Part shown: piece after piece, positions 52,569 through 62,148 of the stretch
Position numbering within the stretch: the stretch's first letter is position 1
How the letters are laid out: each line of letters begins with the position of its first letter
From: DTU015 sp964641455
Lineage (GTDB): Bacteria; Bacillota; Sulfobacillia; Fermentithermobacillales; Fermentithermobacillaceae
DNA length: 64,000 nucleotides
Direction: 5' to 3'
NCBI GenBank assembly: GCA_964641455.1
Contig: CAZXLH010000005.1
Coordinates: 15,896 to 79,895, forward strand
Program-made: the position numbers and the translations under genes
Notes under the pieces: model-generated
What the model was told of the DNA's origin: nothing
Seen by the model: the letters and a program-made list of their open reading frames with translations, nothing else
Database searches by the model: none

Positions 52569-53261
52569 AGGCTATCGCCGGTTTGTGCTGCTGCAGCGTA
52601 ATACCCAAGCAGGTAGCACTATTTGGCTTGCCTCCTTTCCCGTCCATTGTGTATACGCTTTACTGTGTGAATGTTTAAGCCTGTTGGTAAAAAAGAAGTT
52701 TTGGGCCTCTTGTGCTCTGGCAGGATAGAGCACACTATACAATGTTTCATGCTTGGATCCTGTCAATTTTGTTTACATTCCAGGACTAGATTTGTAGTGT
52801 ATGTTTACAACTGTAAAGAACCTTTACTACATTTAAGAGTCGAACTCCTTCTTGATATATGAGTTTTTAGGTTCTTAAGATTATTGAAACTTTGGTTAAC
52901 TTCAATCTATATGGCCAATTCGACTATGAAGATGAGGCGGCAATTTCCGGAATGCTAATGGAAAACCCGTGTTAAGCAGGAGGTTTGAATTTTGTACGTT
53001 GCGTTTTGAAATGTTACACATACTAAAGAGCGCTAACGGTAAATTATTCCAATGTGTTGCTCCGGTGAAATTACGGTAAGGCAGGTGTCGATGGCATGGA
53101 TCTTGCTATTCTTATTATATTGAGGGCTTAATCGAGGGGCTGGCCGGCTAGCCAAACTCTTTTGGTTTGTTATAGGCTGAGCCTTTAATGCAAGCAATCT
53201 CAGGTTGGTTCTATGTAAATTGGGCACCGAACTTTAGATTAAAATCAGGAGGGAATCACAC
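52569..53261. other. Divergent regulatory region, TyrR-like gene / tyrosine phenol-lyase
   Basis: No gene. Holds the inverted repeats listed next. A clear sigma-54 -24/-12 pair was not found; GGGCACCGAACTTTAG near 53223-53238 is only a weak match. The length suits enhancer-type control. Confidence 0.5.
52771..52827. promoter_or_regulatory. TyrR-box-like inverted repeats
   Basis: GTTTACA at 52771, then TGTTTACAACTGTAAAG at 52802 and TGTAAAGAACCTTTACT at 52812 form overlapping inverted repeats of TGTAAA/TTTACA half sites. The E. coli TyrR box is TGTAAA-N6-TTTACA; spacing here is five, so the match is near but not exact. Confidence 0.45.
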
Positions 53262-54635
53262 ATGGCAAAGATGTTACCGGAGCCGTATAAAATTAAGATG
53301 GTTGAACCAGTAAAACTTCTTCCTAAAGAAGAAAGGGCAGTCAAGATTAAAGAAGCATCGTATAATACCTTCTTGCTTAAATCAAGGGACGTTTACATTG
53401 ACCTTTTGACTGACAGCGGAACTAATGCAATGAGCCAGTACCAGTGGGCCGGGTTGATGCTTGGTGACGAAGCTTATGCCGGCAGCGAAAACTGGTTGCA
53501 TCTTGAGGAAACTGTAAGGGAACTGTTTGGTTTCAAGTATGTTGTACCTACTCACCAGGGCAGGGGAGCAGAAAACCTTATTTCCAAAATACTTGTCAAA
53601 CCTGACACTTACATTCCGGGGAACATGTATTTTACAACTACCAGGGCCCACCAGGAGATGGCAGGCGGTACTTTTGTAGACGTAATCCGTGATGAAGCCC
53701 ACGATCCCAGCCGGGATGATATTGATTTTAAAGGCAATGTTGATCTACAGAAGTATGAGGATCTTATAAAGAAAGTAGGGCCTGAGAAGATTCCTTATAT
53801 TACAGTAGGCGTAACGGTTAATATGGCAGGTGGCCAGCCTGTTAGCATGAAAAACCTCAGAGATGTTTATGAACTTTCCAAGAAATACGGTATAAGGGTA
53901 ATATTTGACGCTACCCGCTGTGTTGAAAACGCTTACTTCATTAAGACCCGTGAGCCGGAATACAAAGACAAGACGATTGCGGAAATAGTCAAAGAGATGT
54001 TCTCATACGCAGATGGTTGCACAATGAGTGGGAAGAAGGACGGCATTGTAAACATGGGCGGATTCCTGGCTATGAACGAAGAGGAACTTTATCGCCAGGC
54101 TACAGGCCTTGTAGTGGTTTACGAAGGAATGCCGAGTTACGGTGGTATGACCGGAAGAGATATGGAAGCGTTTGCAATAGGGCTTCGAGAGTCTGTTGAT
54201 TATGACTATATTAGGCACAGAGTAGAGCAAGTTCGATATTTGGGTGATAAGCTTTCAGCAGCCGGAGTTCCAATTGTTAAGCCTGTAGGCGGCCATGCAG
54301 TATTCTTGGACGCAAAGGCTTTCCTGCCACACCTTACCCAGGATCAGTTCCCTGCTCAGGCGTTGGCTGCTGCAATATACGAGGATTCAGGCATTAGAGG
54401 CATGGAGAGGGGCATTATTTCGGCAGGTAGGGATAAGGATGGAAATGATTACTACCCCGAACTGGAACTGGTGAGGCTGACAATTCCAAGGCGAGTCTAC
54501 ACCAATGCACATTTCGACTATGTTGCTGATGCTATTGGTGATCTGTATACAAGGCGCAGTGAAATTGGCGGGCTCAAATGGGTTTACGAACCGCCGGTGC
54601 TAAGATTCTTTACCGGAAGGTTCAAGCGGCTTTAA
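53262..54635 (+). CDS. tpl: Tyrosine phenol-lyase
   Basis: 457-residue PLP enzyme that splits tyrosine to phenol, pyruvate and ammonia. Nearly collinear with the tyrosine phenol-lyase of Citrobacter as I recall it: DLLTDSGTNAMS, GDEAYAGSEN, VPTHQGRGAENL, FDATRCVENAYF, and the PLP lysine in CTMSGKKD near residue 258. Two points separate it from tryptophanase: YFTTTR near 123-128 (tryptophanase has FFDTT) and MERGIISAGR near 385, which holds the Arg that binds the tyrosine ring side (tryptophanase has Ile). ATG 53262 with AGGAGGG upstream. It stands alone opposite the TyrR-like regulator. Confidence 0.9.
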   Translation: MAKMLPEPYKIKMVEPVKLLPKEERAVKIKEASYNTFLLKSRDVYIDLLTDSGTNAMSQYQWAGLMLGDEAYAGSENWLHLEETVRELFGFKYVVPTHQGRGAENLISKILVKPDTYIPGNMYFTTTRAHQEMAGGTFVDVIRDEAHDPSRDDIDFKGNVDLQKYEDLIKKVGPEKIPYITVGVTVNMAGGQPVSMKNLRDVYELSKKYGIRVIFDATRCVENAYFIKTREPEYKDKTIAEIVKEMFSYADGCTMSGKKDGIVNMGGFLAMNEEELYRQATGLVVVYEGMPSYGGMTGRDMEAFAIGLRESVDYDYIRHRVEQVRYLGDKLSAAGVPIVKPVGGHAVFLDAKAFLPHLTQDQFPAQALAAAIYEDSGIRGMERGIISAGRDKDGNDYYPELELVRLTIPRRVYTNAHFDYVADAIGDLYTRRSEIGGLKWVYEPPVLRFFTGRFKRL

Positions 54636-54685
54636 TAGGCAAGATGTATATTGGCACGTAGATTACACGGTAGAGTCTAGAAGAA

Positions 54686-56353
54686 TCAGCTCTGAGGAGC
54701 GCCGGCTGTTTTGCCTGCGCTTCTCACTTTTTCCCGGGCACGCATAGTTTTGGGCCTGTATTTGGAATTCTGTTTGTTTTGGTACATAAGAGAATCAGCT
54801 TTACGAAGGCAGGCTTCAACCGGTTCGTCAGAGTCCGGGTAACAGCGGGCAAAGCCAATGGCAAGCGAAATTGGCATTTCTATGAGTGAATTATCTTTAT
54901 TCCACTGTTTGACAGCGTTGGTTATGTCTATAGCAAGTTGCTCTCCTGTTGCCTGGTTTTCAGGGACGATAAGAACAAATTCATCACCGCCGTAACGTGC
55001 GGCAATTCCCGGTGGTTTGCACAATTTCTGAAGAATGGCTGCTATTTGTGCAAGCACTTGATCACCGGTATGGTGCCCGTAGTGATCGTTTATTTTTTTA
55101 AACTCGTTTATGTCAGCCATGATTACCGAAACATATGTGTTTTCTTGCTTATATGTATCCAGATTGTCCAGAAGTGACTTAGCAAGGCCTCGCCGGTTAT
55201 AAAGTTTTGTGAGAGGGTCGCGTATGGCCTGCTCTTTTAGCTCGTACTGTAGTTGTTCCAGGGTTTGGTAAGTCTTTATCTGGCGGGTGACATCTTTACC
55301 GGTAATCAATTTGCCCTGTAGAGTTTTTCCGCCGGTGTTTAGGGGTGAGATCGTAATGTCATAGAATCTCTGTTCTCCTTGAACCAGGAAAGATATTTCA
55401 TCAGGTGCTGAGATTCTGGAATCGGGGTGGAGTTTTAAGTAATGGCTCAGTTTGTCATCACCATTGCCGGAGGGCTTTTCCAGGGATTGAAAGATTTGGC
55501 TTACATCTTGGCCTATCGCATTATTTATAGATACGTCCAAAAGGTTTTGGGCAGCTAAGTTCAAATCTACTATTTGATCCTGGGTATCTGTGACAATCAC
55601 AATATCGTCGATTTCATCAAGAACATAGTTTCTGGCAAACCCTATAATAGAGAAAAGCCCGGTTTTTGCGATACCAATTTCCAGCAATAAGGCGGATACT
55701 GCGAAAGCTGTTGGCGTGATATCGATGCCTGAAAATGCTCTGCCTCTGTATACCAGGTATGCGGCATTTGCAATCCAAGGTATTACGGTGCCTATCATCA
55801 GAATCAGCGCCTGAGAACGGTAGATCCTTGAAGGATGAAAAATTGTATGCCCCACAATCATCGACCCGACTGCAGCTAAAGAGTATGAATAAGCAGTATG
55901 GATCCAAAACCAAGGGCCGTATGCTTTTGAAATGGTTGAAAATGGGCCTGACATGTCTAAACTGATTGCTTGGCGCATAAGGCCATGCCATTGGTTTGTC
56001 CAAACCAAAATCAAAGTTATCGTGGGTACAATTGAAAGCAGCATCAAAGTCTCAAAACGTGAATGTCGTCCATGGTCAAGGCCTGAGTAGTCCAAAGCAA
56101 ACAGCACCCAGAGAACGGGGATGGATACGATGCTAATGTATTCAATATTCGAAAATATTAATTTTAGCTGAATATCCAAGGAACTAATTTCCAAGGCGTG
56201 GAACAGTGCCCACGCACCGGCTGCAATTGCCATCCAAAAGAGAGGGTAAGTTCCCGGCATGTTGCGCCGCTTCCAAGCGCTCATGGCTACCACTCCCCCT
56301 AAGGCTACAGTCAGGAGCAAAGGTATTATGTACGGAGTGAATTGCCAGTTCAT
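54686..56353 (-). CDS. Membrane diguanylate cyclase (7TM-PAS-GGDEF)
   Basis: 555 residues. Seven hydrophobic helices at about 5-225 match the histidine-kinase-type N-terminal 7TM sensor region. A PAS domain follows (about 235-355, VIVTDTQDQIVDLNLAAQNLLD), then a GGDEF domain (about 375-530) with RDPLTKLYNRRG, ADINEFKKINDHYGHHTGD and an intact YGGDEF catalytic site. It should make c-di-GMP in response to a membrane or redox signal. The inhibitory RxxD motif is not obvious. ATG start. No EAL domain. Confidence 0.9.
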   Translation of the reverse strand: MNWQFTPYIIPLLLTVALGGVVAMSAWKRRNMPGTYPLFWMAIAAGAWALFHALEISSLDIQLKLIFSNIEYISIVSIPVLWVLFALDYSGLDHGRHSRFETLMLLSIVPTITLILVWTNQWHGLMRQAISLDMSGPFSTISKAYGPWFWIHTAYSYSLAAVGSMIVGHTIFHPSRIYRSQALILMIGTVIPWIANAAYLVYRGRAFSGIDITPTAFAVSALLLEIGIAKTGLFSIIGFARNYVLDEIDDIVIVTDTQDQIVDLNLAAQNLLDVSINNAIGQDVSQIFQSLEKPSGNGDDKLSHYLKLHPDSRISAPDEISFLVQGEQRFYDITISPLNTGGKTLQGKLITGKDVTRQIKTYQTLEQLQYELKEQAIRDPLTKLYNRRGLAKSLLDNLDTYKQENTYVSVIMADINEFKKINDHYGHHTGDQVLAQIAAILQKLCKPPGIAARYGGDEFVLIVPENQATGEQLAIDITNAVKQWNKDNSLIEMPISLAIGFARCYPDSDEPVEACLRKADSLMYQNKQNSKYRPKTMRAREKVRSAGKTAGAPQS

Positions 56354-56619
56354 TTTTCTTACAGTCTCCTTCGGTTGTTATTTCCCAGGCCCTTAATGCA
56401 ATGCTATCAATACATTATACCTTAGATTTAGGAATTCCCGTTTCTCGGCTGCAACTTATCTTCTTTCTTGCGTTATTTATGGCAAAATGGCTTTCATTAG
56501 CACGTAATTGCCGCTGAAGCTATTAAGAACTTGTGAAAGCAATGCACAGGCCTTCTGTATGCTCTATGAGAGACTTATTTATGAACAAGGCTGTAATGGC
56601 TATGGTTTAGAGCATGTTT

Positions 56620-57102
56620 TCACAAGCTCACAGGAGAGTTTTGCTGCCAGGAATCTGCGTATTTGGCAAGATCTATTAGTGTTTTAAGCGGTACAGGGCG
56701 TGGGTTTAACCGCCATGGCCATATGTGCCGCGACGTCTTAGGAGGAAATAGGCGGCCTGTGATCCCTGCCATAAGTACGCTTTGTTTGGTTATTGTATGT
56801 TGAGCGTGATCGCGCCAACTTACCACCTGGATGCTTTCGTTATGGTAATCAACAAGGCATGCCGGTACAAATATACATCCCAGTTTGGCCAGCACTGTTA
56901 CCCTGTGATGGCCATCGAGTACTACAAGAGAATTTTTGTCTACAATAACCGGGTGTTTAAGCACCCCGTCGGTGGTTATTTCAGAGAAAAGCTCCACTAT
57001 TCGGGATCTATTGATTTGCTCGTGAGGCTTCAGATCGTTTTTACTTACTATTGCGAACGTATACAAGGGGCCTCTGGCTTCAGATTCAGCATCAATGTTC
57101 AT
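56620..57102 (-). CDS. ParB-like / SerK-SbnI-like protein
   Basis: 160 residues with a ParB/sulfiredoxin-type fold: KPHEQINRSRIVELFSEI, GVLKHPVIVD and the motif D63-G-H-H-R67, followed by LAKLGC and FPPKTSRH. In free serine kinases (SerK, SbnI) a similar motif and length occur, and in those the family phosphorylates L-serine. Start ATG 57102 with AAAGGAGGAA upstream; a longer frame begins at 57162. It lies 120 bases downstream of trpB2, an enzyme that also takes serine as substrate. An O-phosphoserine-making role is attractive but unproved. Confidence 0.6.
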   Translation of the reverse strand: MNIDAESEARGPLYTFAIVSKNDLKPHEQINRSRIVELFSEITTDGVLKHPVIVDKNSLVVLDGHHRVTVLAKLGCIFVPACLVDYHNESIQVVSWRDHAQHTITKQSVLMAGITGRLFPPKTSRHIWPWRLNPRPVPLKTLIDLAKYADSWQQNSPVSL

Positions 57103-57221
57103 CGTATGATTCCTCCTTTTAAGTTTCTTGTGAAAACCAAGCCCTGCTAACGGAGCGTTCACTTATCCGCTACTGTCTTGACTGTCATGGCAACCTTGTT
57201 TTGCCATTGGAACCCGGAAAC

Positions 57222-58652
57222 TTAGCTTTTTGCAATTTGCCTGGGAAGTTTGATATGGGTTTTGTCAATCTTCAATTCTGACTTGCCAACATTTTGGAGT
57301 TCCTTATTTCGATAGGCTTCGTAAGCGCTCATGTCAAAATATCCGTGGCCGCTTAAGCCAAATAAAATCACCTGTTCTTTCCTTGTTTTCTTGGATTCCA
57401 TAGCCAGGTCGATTGCTGCACAAATTGCGTGGGCAGATTCCGGCGCAGGAAGGATCCCTTCTGTTCTTGTGAATAGGTGGGCAGCTCTGAAGACGTCAAG
57501 CTGTTTTACGGCGGTGGCATGAATCAACCCTTTTTCAACAAGCGCACTTATGATAGGCGACATGCCATGGTAGCGCAGCCCACCTGCATGGATGCCAGGC
57601 GGAATAAAATCATGCCCAAGGGTGTACATCTTAAGAGCAGGAACCAAACCTGTGCAATCGCCATAATCGTAAGCATAAATGCCTCTGGTCAAAGTGGGGC
57701 ATGCCTCAGGTTCAACAGCTATGATTCTTGGTGTAATGTAGCCGGAACTTGCTGATCCAATTGATGACTTGTTTTCAATTTGTTTTAGGGCGGGTTCAAG
57801 AAATGGGAACGTAAGCCCACCGAAATTACTGCCGCCTCCTGCACATGCCACTATAACATCAGGGGTATCGCCTGTAAGTTGCATCTGCTGTTTGGCTTCC
57901 AGGCCTATGATTGTTTGGTGTAACAAGACGTGGTTTAAGACGCTTCCAAGTGAATATTTGGTTCCGGGGCGATTATTTGCATCTTCCACTGCTTCGCTTA
58001 TTGCAATACCAAGGCTTCCAGGGGAATTAGGATCCTTTGCCAAGATAGTCCGCCCGGAGCCGGTCAAATTACTTGGGCTTGGTATTACATTGGCCCCAAA
58101 AACCTGCATAAGAGATCGCCGGTATGGTTTTTGATGATAACTGGCCTTTACCATATAGACAATGCATTCTAAATCGAAGAAAGAGCATGCCATGGATAAG
58201 GCGCAACCCCATTGCCCGGCTCCGGTTTCCGTTGTCAGCCTACGTGTGCCTTCCAATTTATTGTAATATGCTTGTGCTACAGCGGTATTGGGTTTGTGGC
58301 TCCCCACAGGGCTGGTTCCTTCGTATTTAAAATAGATTCTGGCAGGAGTGCCTATGGCTTTTTCCAATCGCCTGGCCCTAATCAGGGGAGTAGGCCTCCA
58401 TTGCCTGTAAACATCAAGTACTTCCCCGGGAATGTCAATGAAAGGCTTACGTGATATTTCCTGTTCTATTACGGCAGCGGGGAAGATAGGGAGCAAATCT
58501 TTAGGTTCGATTGGCTCAAATGTCTCCGGGTTAAGAGCCGGCTCAATTTCAAACGGCAAATCGGCCAAAATATTATACCATGATGTAGGCATATCACTTT
58601 CACCGAGGTTAAATTTGATTGTTTCATTGGGAACATTCTGATGTTGTTTCAT
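57222..58652 (-). CDS. trpB2: Tryptophan synthase beta-like protein, TrpB2 type
   Basis: 476 residues, longer than TrpB1 and with the TrpB2 N-terminal extension. PLP-binding Lys120 in GSHKPN, ETGAGQWG, CAGGGSNFGG phosphate loop, HAGGLRYHGMSP, ARTEGILPA-like TRTEGILPAPESAH. Joins indole and serine (or phosphoserine in some TrpB2) to make tryptophan; no trpA is near. ATG with AAAGGAGAT nine bases upstream. Controlled by the tRNA-Trp T-box just upstream. The gene for the SerK-like protein follows. Confidence 0.92.
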   Translation of the reverse strand: MKQHQNVPNETIKFNLGESDMPTSWYNILADLPFEIEPALNPETFEPIEPKDLLPIFPAAVIEQEISRKPFIDIPGEVLDVYRQWRPTPLIRARRLEKAIGTPARIYFKYEGTSPVGSHKPNTAVAQAYYNKLEGTRRLTTETGAGQWGCALSMACSFFDLECIVYMVKASYHQKPYRRSLMQVFGANVIPSPSNLTGSGRTILAKDPNSPGSLGIAISEAVEDANNRPGTKYSLGSVLNHVLLHQTIIGLEAKQQMQLTGDTPDVIVACAGGGSNFGGLTFPFLEPALKQIENKSSIGSASSGYITPRIIAVEPEACPTLTRGIYAYDYGDCTGLVPALKMYTLGHDFIPPGIHAGGLRYHGMSPIISALVEKGLIHATAVKQLDVFRAAHLFTRTEGILPAPESAHAICAAIDLAMESKKTRKEQVILFGLSGHGYFDMSAYEAYRNKELQNVGKSELKIDKTHIKLPRQIAKS

Positions 58653-59234
58653 GATTATGATTATCTCCTTTCGTGTGATTCGTGGACACTATGGTGTTCC
58701 ATGTTCACGAATCTCGTTTGTGCTTGTGCCTTCGGGTTTGGGCTTACCAAACTTACACGTCTCTGAAATCCGCCTGTAATCAAAAAACCCGCCCTCTTAA
58801 GAGGACGGGTTATCGCCGTGGTGCCACCTCAGTTGGATCGCAATCGTAAAAATTACCGAAGCATTATGGATGCATATGATGCCGCATGGACTAAATGCCC
58901 GATAGAACCGGTCTACGATCCCACTTATTTTCAGATACGGGGATGCAGTTGCAGCCCTTATACCTTCCCCTTTTATCGGTGGGGCTCCGGCAGAACCTAC
59001 TTGCAACCATGATTTGCACGTTCGTTGGGAACTGCTGCTCGCGGGCCCATTCAGCGCTCCTTACGGCCTCAGGCTCTCACTTTTCCTGATTCGCTGCCCC
59101 GAAAGGTGCTGCGCTTACTAATCCCGCTCATCGCTTCAAATTATTGATTGTGAATTATATTTCCACGATGTTAGCATGTAAGGGGGCTGATTGTCAACAA
59201 CAATTGCAGACGGTATTGATAATTAGATAACAAT
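58653..59234. other. Leader region of trpB2
   Basis: Non-coding. Almost wholly occupied by the T-box leader on the minus strand; its promoter should lie near 59150-59200. Overlapping short frames are not genes. Confidence 0.7.
58782..59140 (-). promoter_or_regulatory. T-box leader, tryptophan-specific
   Basis: On the minus strand: Stem I begins near 59140 (GATGAGCGGGATTAGTA), with GTGAGAGCCTG; the specifier TGG (Trp codon) is at 59049-59047 in GCTGAATGGGCCCGC. The T-box sequence GAGGTGGCACCACGG lies at about 58831-58816. The terminator stem CCCGTCCTCTTAAGAGGGCGGG (58809-58788) with six T follows. Uncharged tRNA-Trp would stabilise the antiterminator and allow trpB2 transcription. Confidence 0.93.
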
Positions 59235-59717
59235 CTATGATTCTGAGCGGGATTTATTGCGAAGTGCAACGTATATATCAAGGTTCCCCAGTGAACCTAA
59301 CCTCACCGGAATTACCAGCATGTTAATATCTACGGTTGAAATCAGAGTTCCTTCACCTGTGACAAGGGCGGGAGGGGACAGTTTGCATCTGAAACCCAGC
59401 TGTTCCAGCCTTGCTGCTGCTTGTCCGGTAATAATATTTCCCATTTCAGCCAAAGCTGATTCAGCCATCTGATCATACAAAGGCACAGGGCTGCCGATCA
59501 TCTTGGAAGCAATATTTTTTGCAGTACGCTTAGTCATGCAATAAAGCACAATTCCTTCTGTAACTCCGGTTACTCCTATTAGTACGCTTATGTCTTGAGG
59601 AGTAGAGCGGCATGGTTCTATCCTGGGTTTGTCCCTCGAAATATCCAATGCCATCTCTTGCCGAAAAAAAGTGATAGCGCCTTCCAAGAAAGGGTTAACC
59701 AGTTCCGCCCTGAGCAT
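59235..59717 (-). CDS. CheX-like chemotaxis phosphatase
   Basis: 160 residues. The CheC/CheX/FliY family active-site helix is visible as ALAEMGNIITGQAAARLE near residue 85, with the ExxN pair that places the water for CheY-phosphate hydrolysis. PPALVTGEG and a C-terminal beta strand pair follow, which fit CheX. Start ATG 59717 with GGGGGGAT upstream; the frame extends to 59780 without a site. No other chemotaxis gene is near, so it may act on a response regulator encoded elsewhere. Confidence 0.82.
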   Translation of the reverse strand: MLRAELVNPFLEGAITFFRQEMALDISRDKPRIEPCRSTPQDISVLIGVTGVTEGIVLYCMTKRTAKNIASKMIGSPVPLYDQMAESALAEMGNIITGQAAARLEQLGFRCKLSPPALVTGEGTLISTVDINMLVIPVRLGSLGNLDIYVALRNKSRSES

Positions 59718-59872
59718 TAATATCCCCCCAGAGAAATTTCGGAGAACAACCAACTTGTTGGGTTTGTGTCTGAATTCCACATTCAGAATCCGATAGAAGC
59801 CATCTTATTATAGTATTTGCTACTTTGAGGTAAATCCCTTTATTTTTAGACAATTCACAGAACTAATTGCAG

Positions 59873-59900
59873 AAAGGAGAACTTATATAAGTTCTCCTTT
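59873..59900. terminator. Twelve-base stem-loop between cheX and HTH gene
   Basis: AAAGGAGAACTT / AAGTTCTCCTTT with an ATAT loop, followed on the plus strand by TATATTTT. It lies downstream of the minus-strand HTH gene, where the following bases (CTGCAATTAG) are a poor U tract. It may end that transcript weakly. Confidence 0.55.
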
Positions 59901-59966
59901 TATATTTTGTAGCAAATTGTCATTTCGATGGCGTTTTATACAAGACTAAGAAGGCCAGGTGTATAT

Positions 59967-60674
59967 TTATGTCATCCCTTGCTGATTTACTACTGTGTGA
60001 GCAAATTCCAGCAACATTTCTTTGTTGGAATCTTCAAGGTGCTCAACTTGTTGAGAAAACGAATGGATCAATTCTTCCAACTCAGGTAGCACCTTACGCG
60101 CTCCTTGTACCAGTAACCCTCCTATGAGCAAGCCAATAAACAGCGACAGCGTTAACCCGTTTTCGGAACCAATTTCCAGGATTCCTTTGAGCGCAACTAA
60201 GTCAAGCCCCTTTCTTTTAGCTTCAATGAACAGAAAAGAGAGAAATGCAGCGCAATACGCAACCGGTGATGATTTATACCGTTCATCTTCAAAGTCAAAA
60301 GATAGCGTAGATTCTTCCTCGAAAGAGGTTGTTATCTTTTCCAATAGGTTGTTCGAAATTTCGTGCCATTCATCTCTTGCTGCATCAGAGTGTTGAGGAG
60401 ACTGTTGCTTTAAACGGTGTGACTCAACTAAATTGAGCCCTTTCTTGGTCGGTTCAAACAGTACTTGAGACCGGCCGGGCAACCCAACACGGTTGACTGA
60501 GTAAGATGTTTCTACGAGGCCGTCGTCAACTAACTCCCGCATCATGTCGTAGGCGGTCCACTTAGATACCGATAGGTGTTCTGACACATCTACATAATGA
60601 ACAGGAGTGCCTTCTTGATCTACGAGATCGGTTAAAACTTCAAGGAACTCAAACCGCCTCTTGCTGAGTTTCAC
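59967..60674 (-). CDS. Winged-helix transcriptional regulator, radical-SAM associated
   Basis: 235 residues. Residues about 1-75 form a winged helix (SKRRFEFLEVLTDLV, HYVDVSEHLSVSKWTAYDMMRELVDDGLVE); the rest is mainly helical with a hydrophobic glycine-rich helix near 175 and an acidic C terminus. GTG 60674 lies nine bases after TTAGGAGGC, whereas the longer frame to 60710 contains that site. It lies just downstream of the radical SAM gene and may regulate it through the palindrome at 62195-62204. Ligand unknown. Confidence 0.72.
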   Translation of the reverse strand: MKLSKRRFEFLEVLTDLVDQEGTPVHYVDVSEHLSVSKWTAYDMMRELVDDGLVETSYSVNRVGLPGRSQVLFEPTKKGLNLVESHRLKQQSPQHSDAARDEWHEISNNLLEKITTSFEEESTLSFDFEDERYKSSPVAYCAAFLSFLFIEAKRKGLDLVALKGILEIGSENGLTLSLFIGLLIGGLLVQGARKVLPELEELIHSFSQQVEHLEDSNKEMLLEFAHTVVNQQGMT

Positions 60675-60789
60675 CAAATCGCCTCCTAAAGCCACGTTTC
60701 TTAGTACCATAGGTTACTTAAACAAAGTTGTCAATGTTCGAGGCTGGATTGTGTATAGCTTGCCTCAACCTTGTGTATTTCAGAAACGA

Positions 60790-62148
60790 TTACCTGGCTC
60801 CGTTTTGAGCTCGCTCTGCATTAACCTCATCAGCAATTTCTCCCCATGCTTTAGCATATCCGCGGAGCGGACGGCAAAGCTGTGCAGCAGTAACTTTGTT
60901 TGTCTGGGTAGGATAAGCCTTGGTTTTTTCAACCAATTCCTCCAGCCACTCAGGATTGTCAATTATGGGGCATGGCCTCAGATGGTTCGAGTTAAAAGGC
61001 TGGTTCTTTTGATATTCCATGAACAGCGGCGACTTAAGAGCTTCCACCAGGCTGGTATCTTTGATGTTGACGTTAGCGTAGTGTACAAAAGCACATGGTT
61101 CTACGTCGCCCATAGCGTTGATGTGGAAGTAGTTTCGTCCCCCGGCTATGCATCCTTCTACGAACGGGCCGTCGTTCCAAAAGTCTGCAATAAATATTGG
61201 TTTCTCGTTACGCCATCTTTCGACTTGTTCTAACATAAACAGCCGTTGTTCAGGGGTTGCCATGTAGTCCAGGTCAGAGTCCCCGCCAACAGGTACGTAT
61301 GTGAACAACCACCCGTATAGGCAGCCTTTTTCAATCATAAGGTCTATCCATTCATCGCTGCCCAGGACTTCTGTGTTTTCCCTGGTATAAGTACCGGAAA
61401 ATCCGAAAGGCACACCGGCTTCTCTTAGATTATCCATTGCCTGCATTACTTTTTTGAATATGCCTTTGCCACGACGGGCATCTGTCTCTTCTTCAAACCC
61501 CTCAAGGCTGATGGCAAACGTCATGTTGCCTATTTCTGCAAACTCTTGAGCCCTTTCTTTTGTGATCAATGTGCCATTGGTGAAAATGTGGAACACTGAT
61601 TCGTTGTGGCTCTTAGCCAATGAGATTAGGTCGTCCATTCTTACAGTAGGTTCTCCGCCGGAGATTACGAAGAAGTTTATTCCGATATCTTCAGCTTCGG
61701 TCATCACTCTGTCCAATGTTTCATAGTCCATATCTTGAGACCTGTCATATTCGGCTGCCCAGCATCCAGTGCACTTAAGGTTGCATCTGCCTGTGGGGTC
61801 GATAAGGATTGCCCAGGGTACATGGACCCCGCATTTTGCTTCGCCTTGCCTGCGTCTTTCCGGGCTGAGAACTCCGGCGGTCAGGAACATATTGATGCCG
61901 AGTTTCTCAACAACGTCAGGTTCCAGTTGGTTGATGCCCTTTATTGCCAGTTGCCTCCAGTTGTTGTTCTCGTCGGCAAACATTTCTGCCCATTGCCTGG
62001 CAAACTCTTTGTGAAGCGGTTCCGTAGCCAGCCGGCCTCCCCACTTAGCCAGATTGACCAGGTTTTTCTCCGGATTGTTCCTTACCCATTTAAGTCCTTG
62101 CCTGAGTGTAGCTTCGCCTATCATAGACTTAGCTGTTTCAAAAGCCAT
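60790..62148 (-). CDS. Radical SAM protein with SPASM-like C terminus
   Basis: 452 residues. A helical N-terminal domain of about 125 residues, then the SAM cluster motif CNLKCTGC in DPTGRCNLKCTGCW, VISGGEPTVRMDD, ISLEGFEEETDARRG, and a Cys-containing C-terminal region (EGCIAGG, GDVEPCAFVHYANV, CPIIDNPEW) consistent with auxiliary Fe-S clusters. The substrate is unknown; members of this arrangement modify lipids or peptides. Start ATG 62148 with AGGAGGAA; the longer frame to 62256 lacks a site. Divergent from degV. Confidence 0.85.
   Translation of the reverse strand: MAFETAKSMIGEATLRQGLKWVRNNPEKNLVNLAKWGGRLATEPLHKEFARQWAEMFADENNNWRQLAIKGINQLEPDVVEKLGINMFLTAGVLSPERRRQGEAKCGVHVPWAILIDPTGRCNLKCTGCWAAEYDRSQDMDYETLDRVMTEAEDIGINFFVISGGEPTVRMDDLISLAKSHNESVFHIFTNGTLITKERAQEFAEIGNMTFAISLEGFEEETDARRGKGIFKKVMQAMDNLREAGVPFGFSGTYTRENTEVLGSDEWIDLMIEKGCLYGWLFTYVPVGGDSDLDYMATPEQRLFMLEQVERWRNEKPIFIADFWNDGPFVEGCIAGGRNYFHINAMGDVEPCAFVHYANVNIKDTSLVEALKSPLFMEYQKNQPFNSNHLRPCPIIDNPEWLEELVEKTKAYPTQTNKVTAAQLCRPLRGYAKAWGEIADEVNAERAQNGAR

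Noticed and set aside
53262..54635. Call as tryptophanase
   Set aside because: The TTTR and MERGI residues match tyrosine phenol-lyase; tryptophanase has FDTT and Ile at those places.
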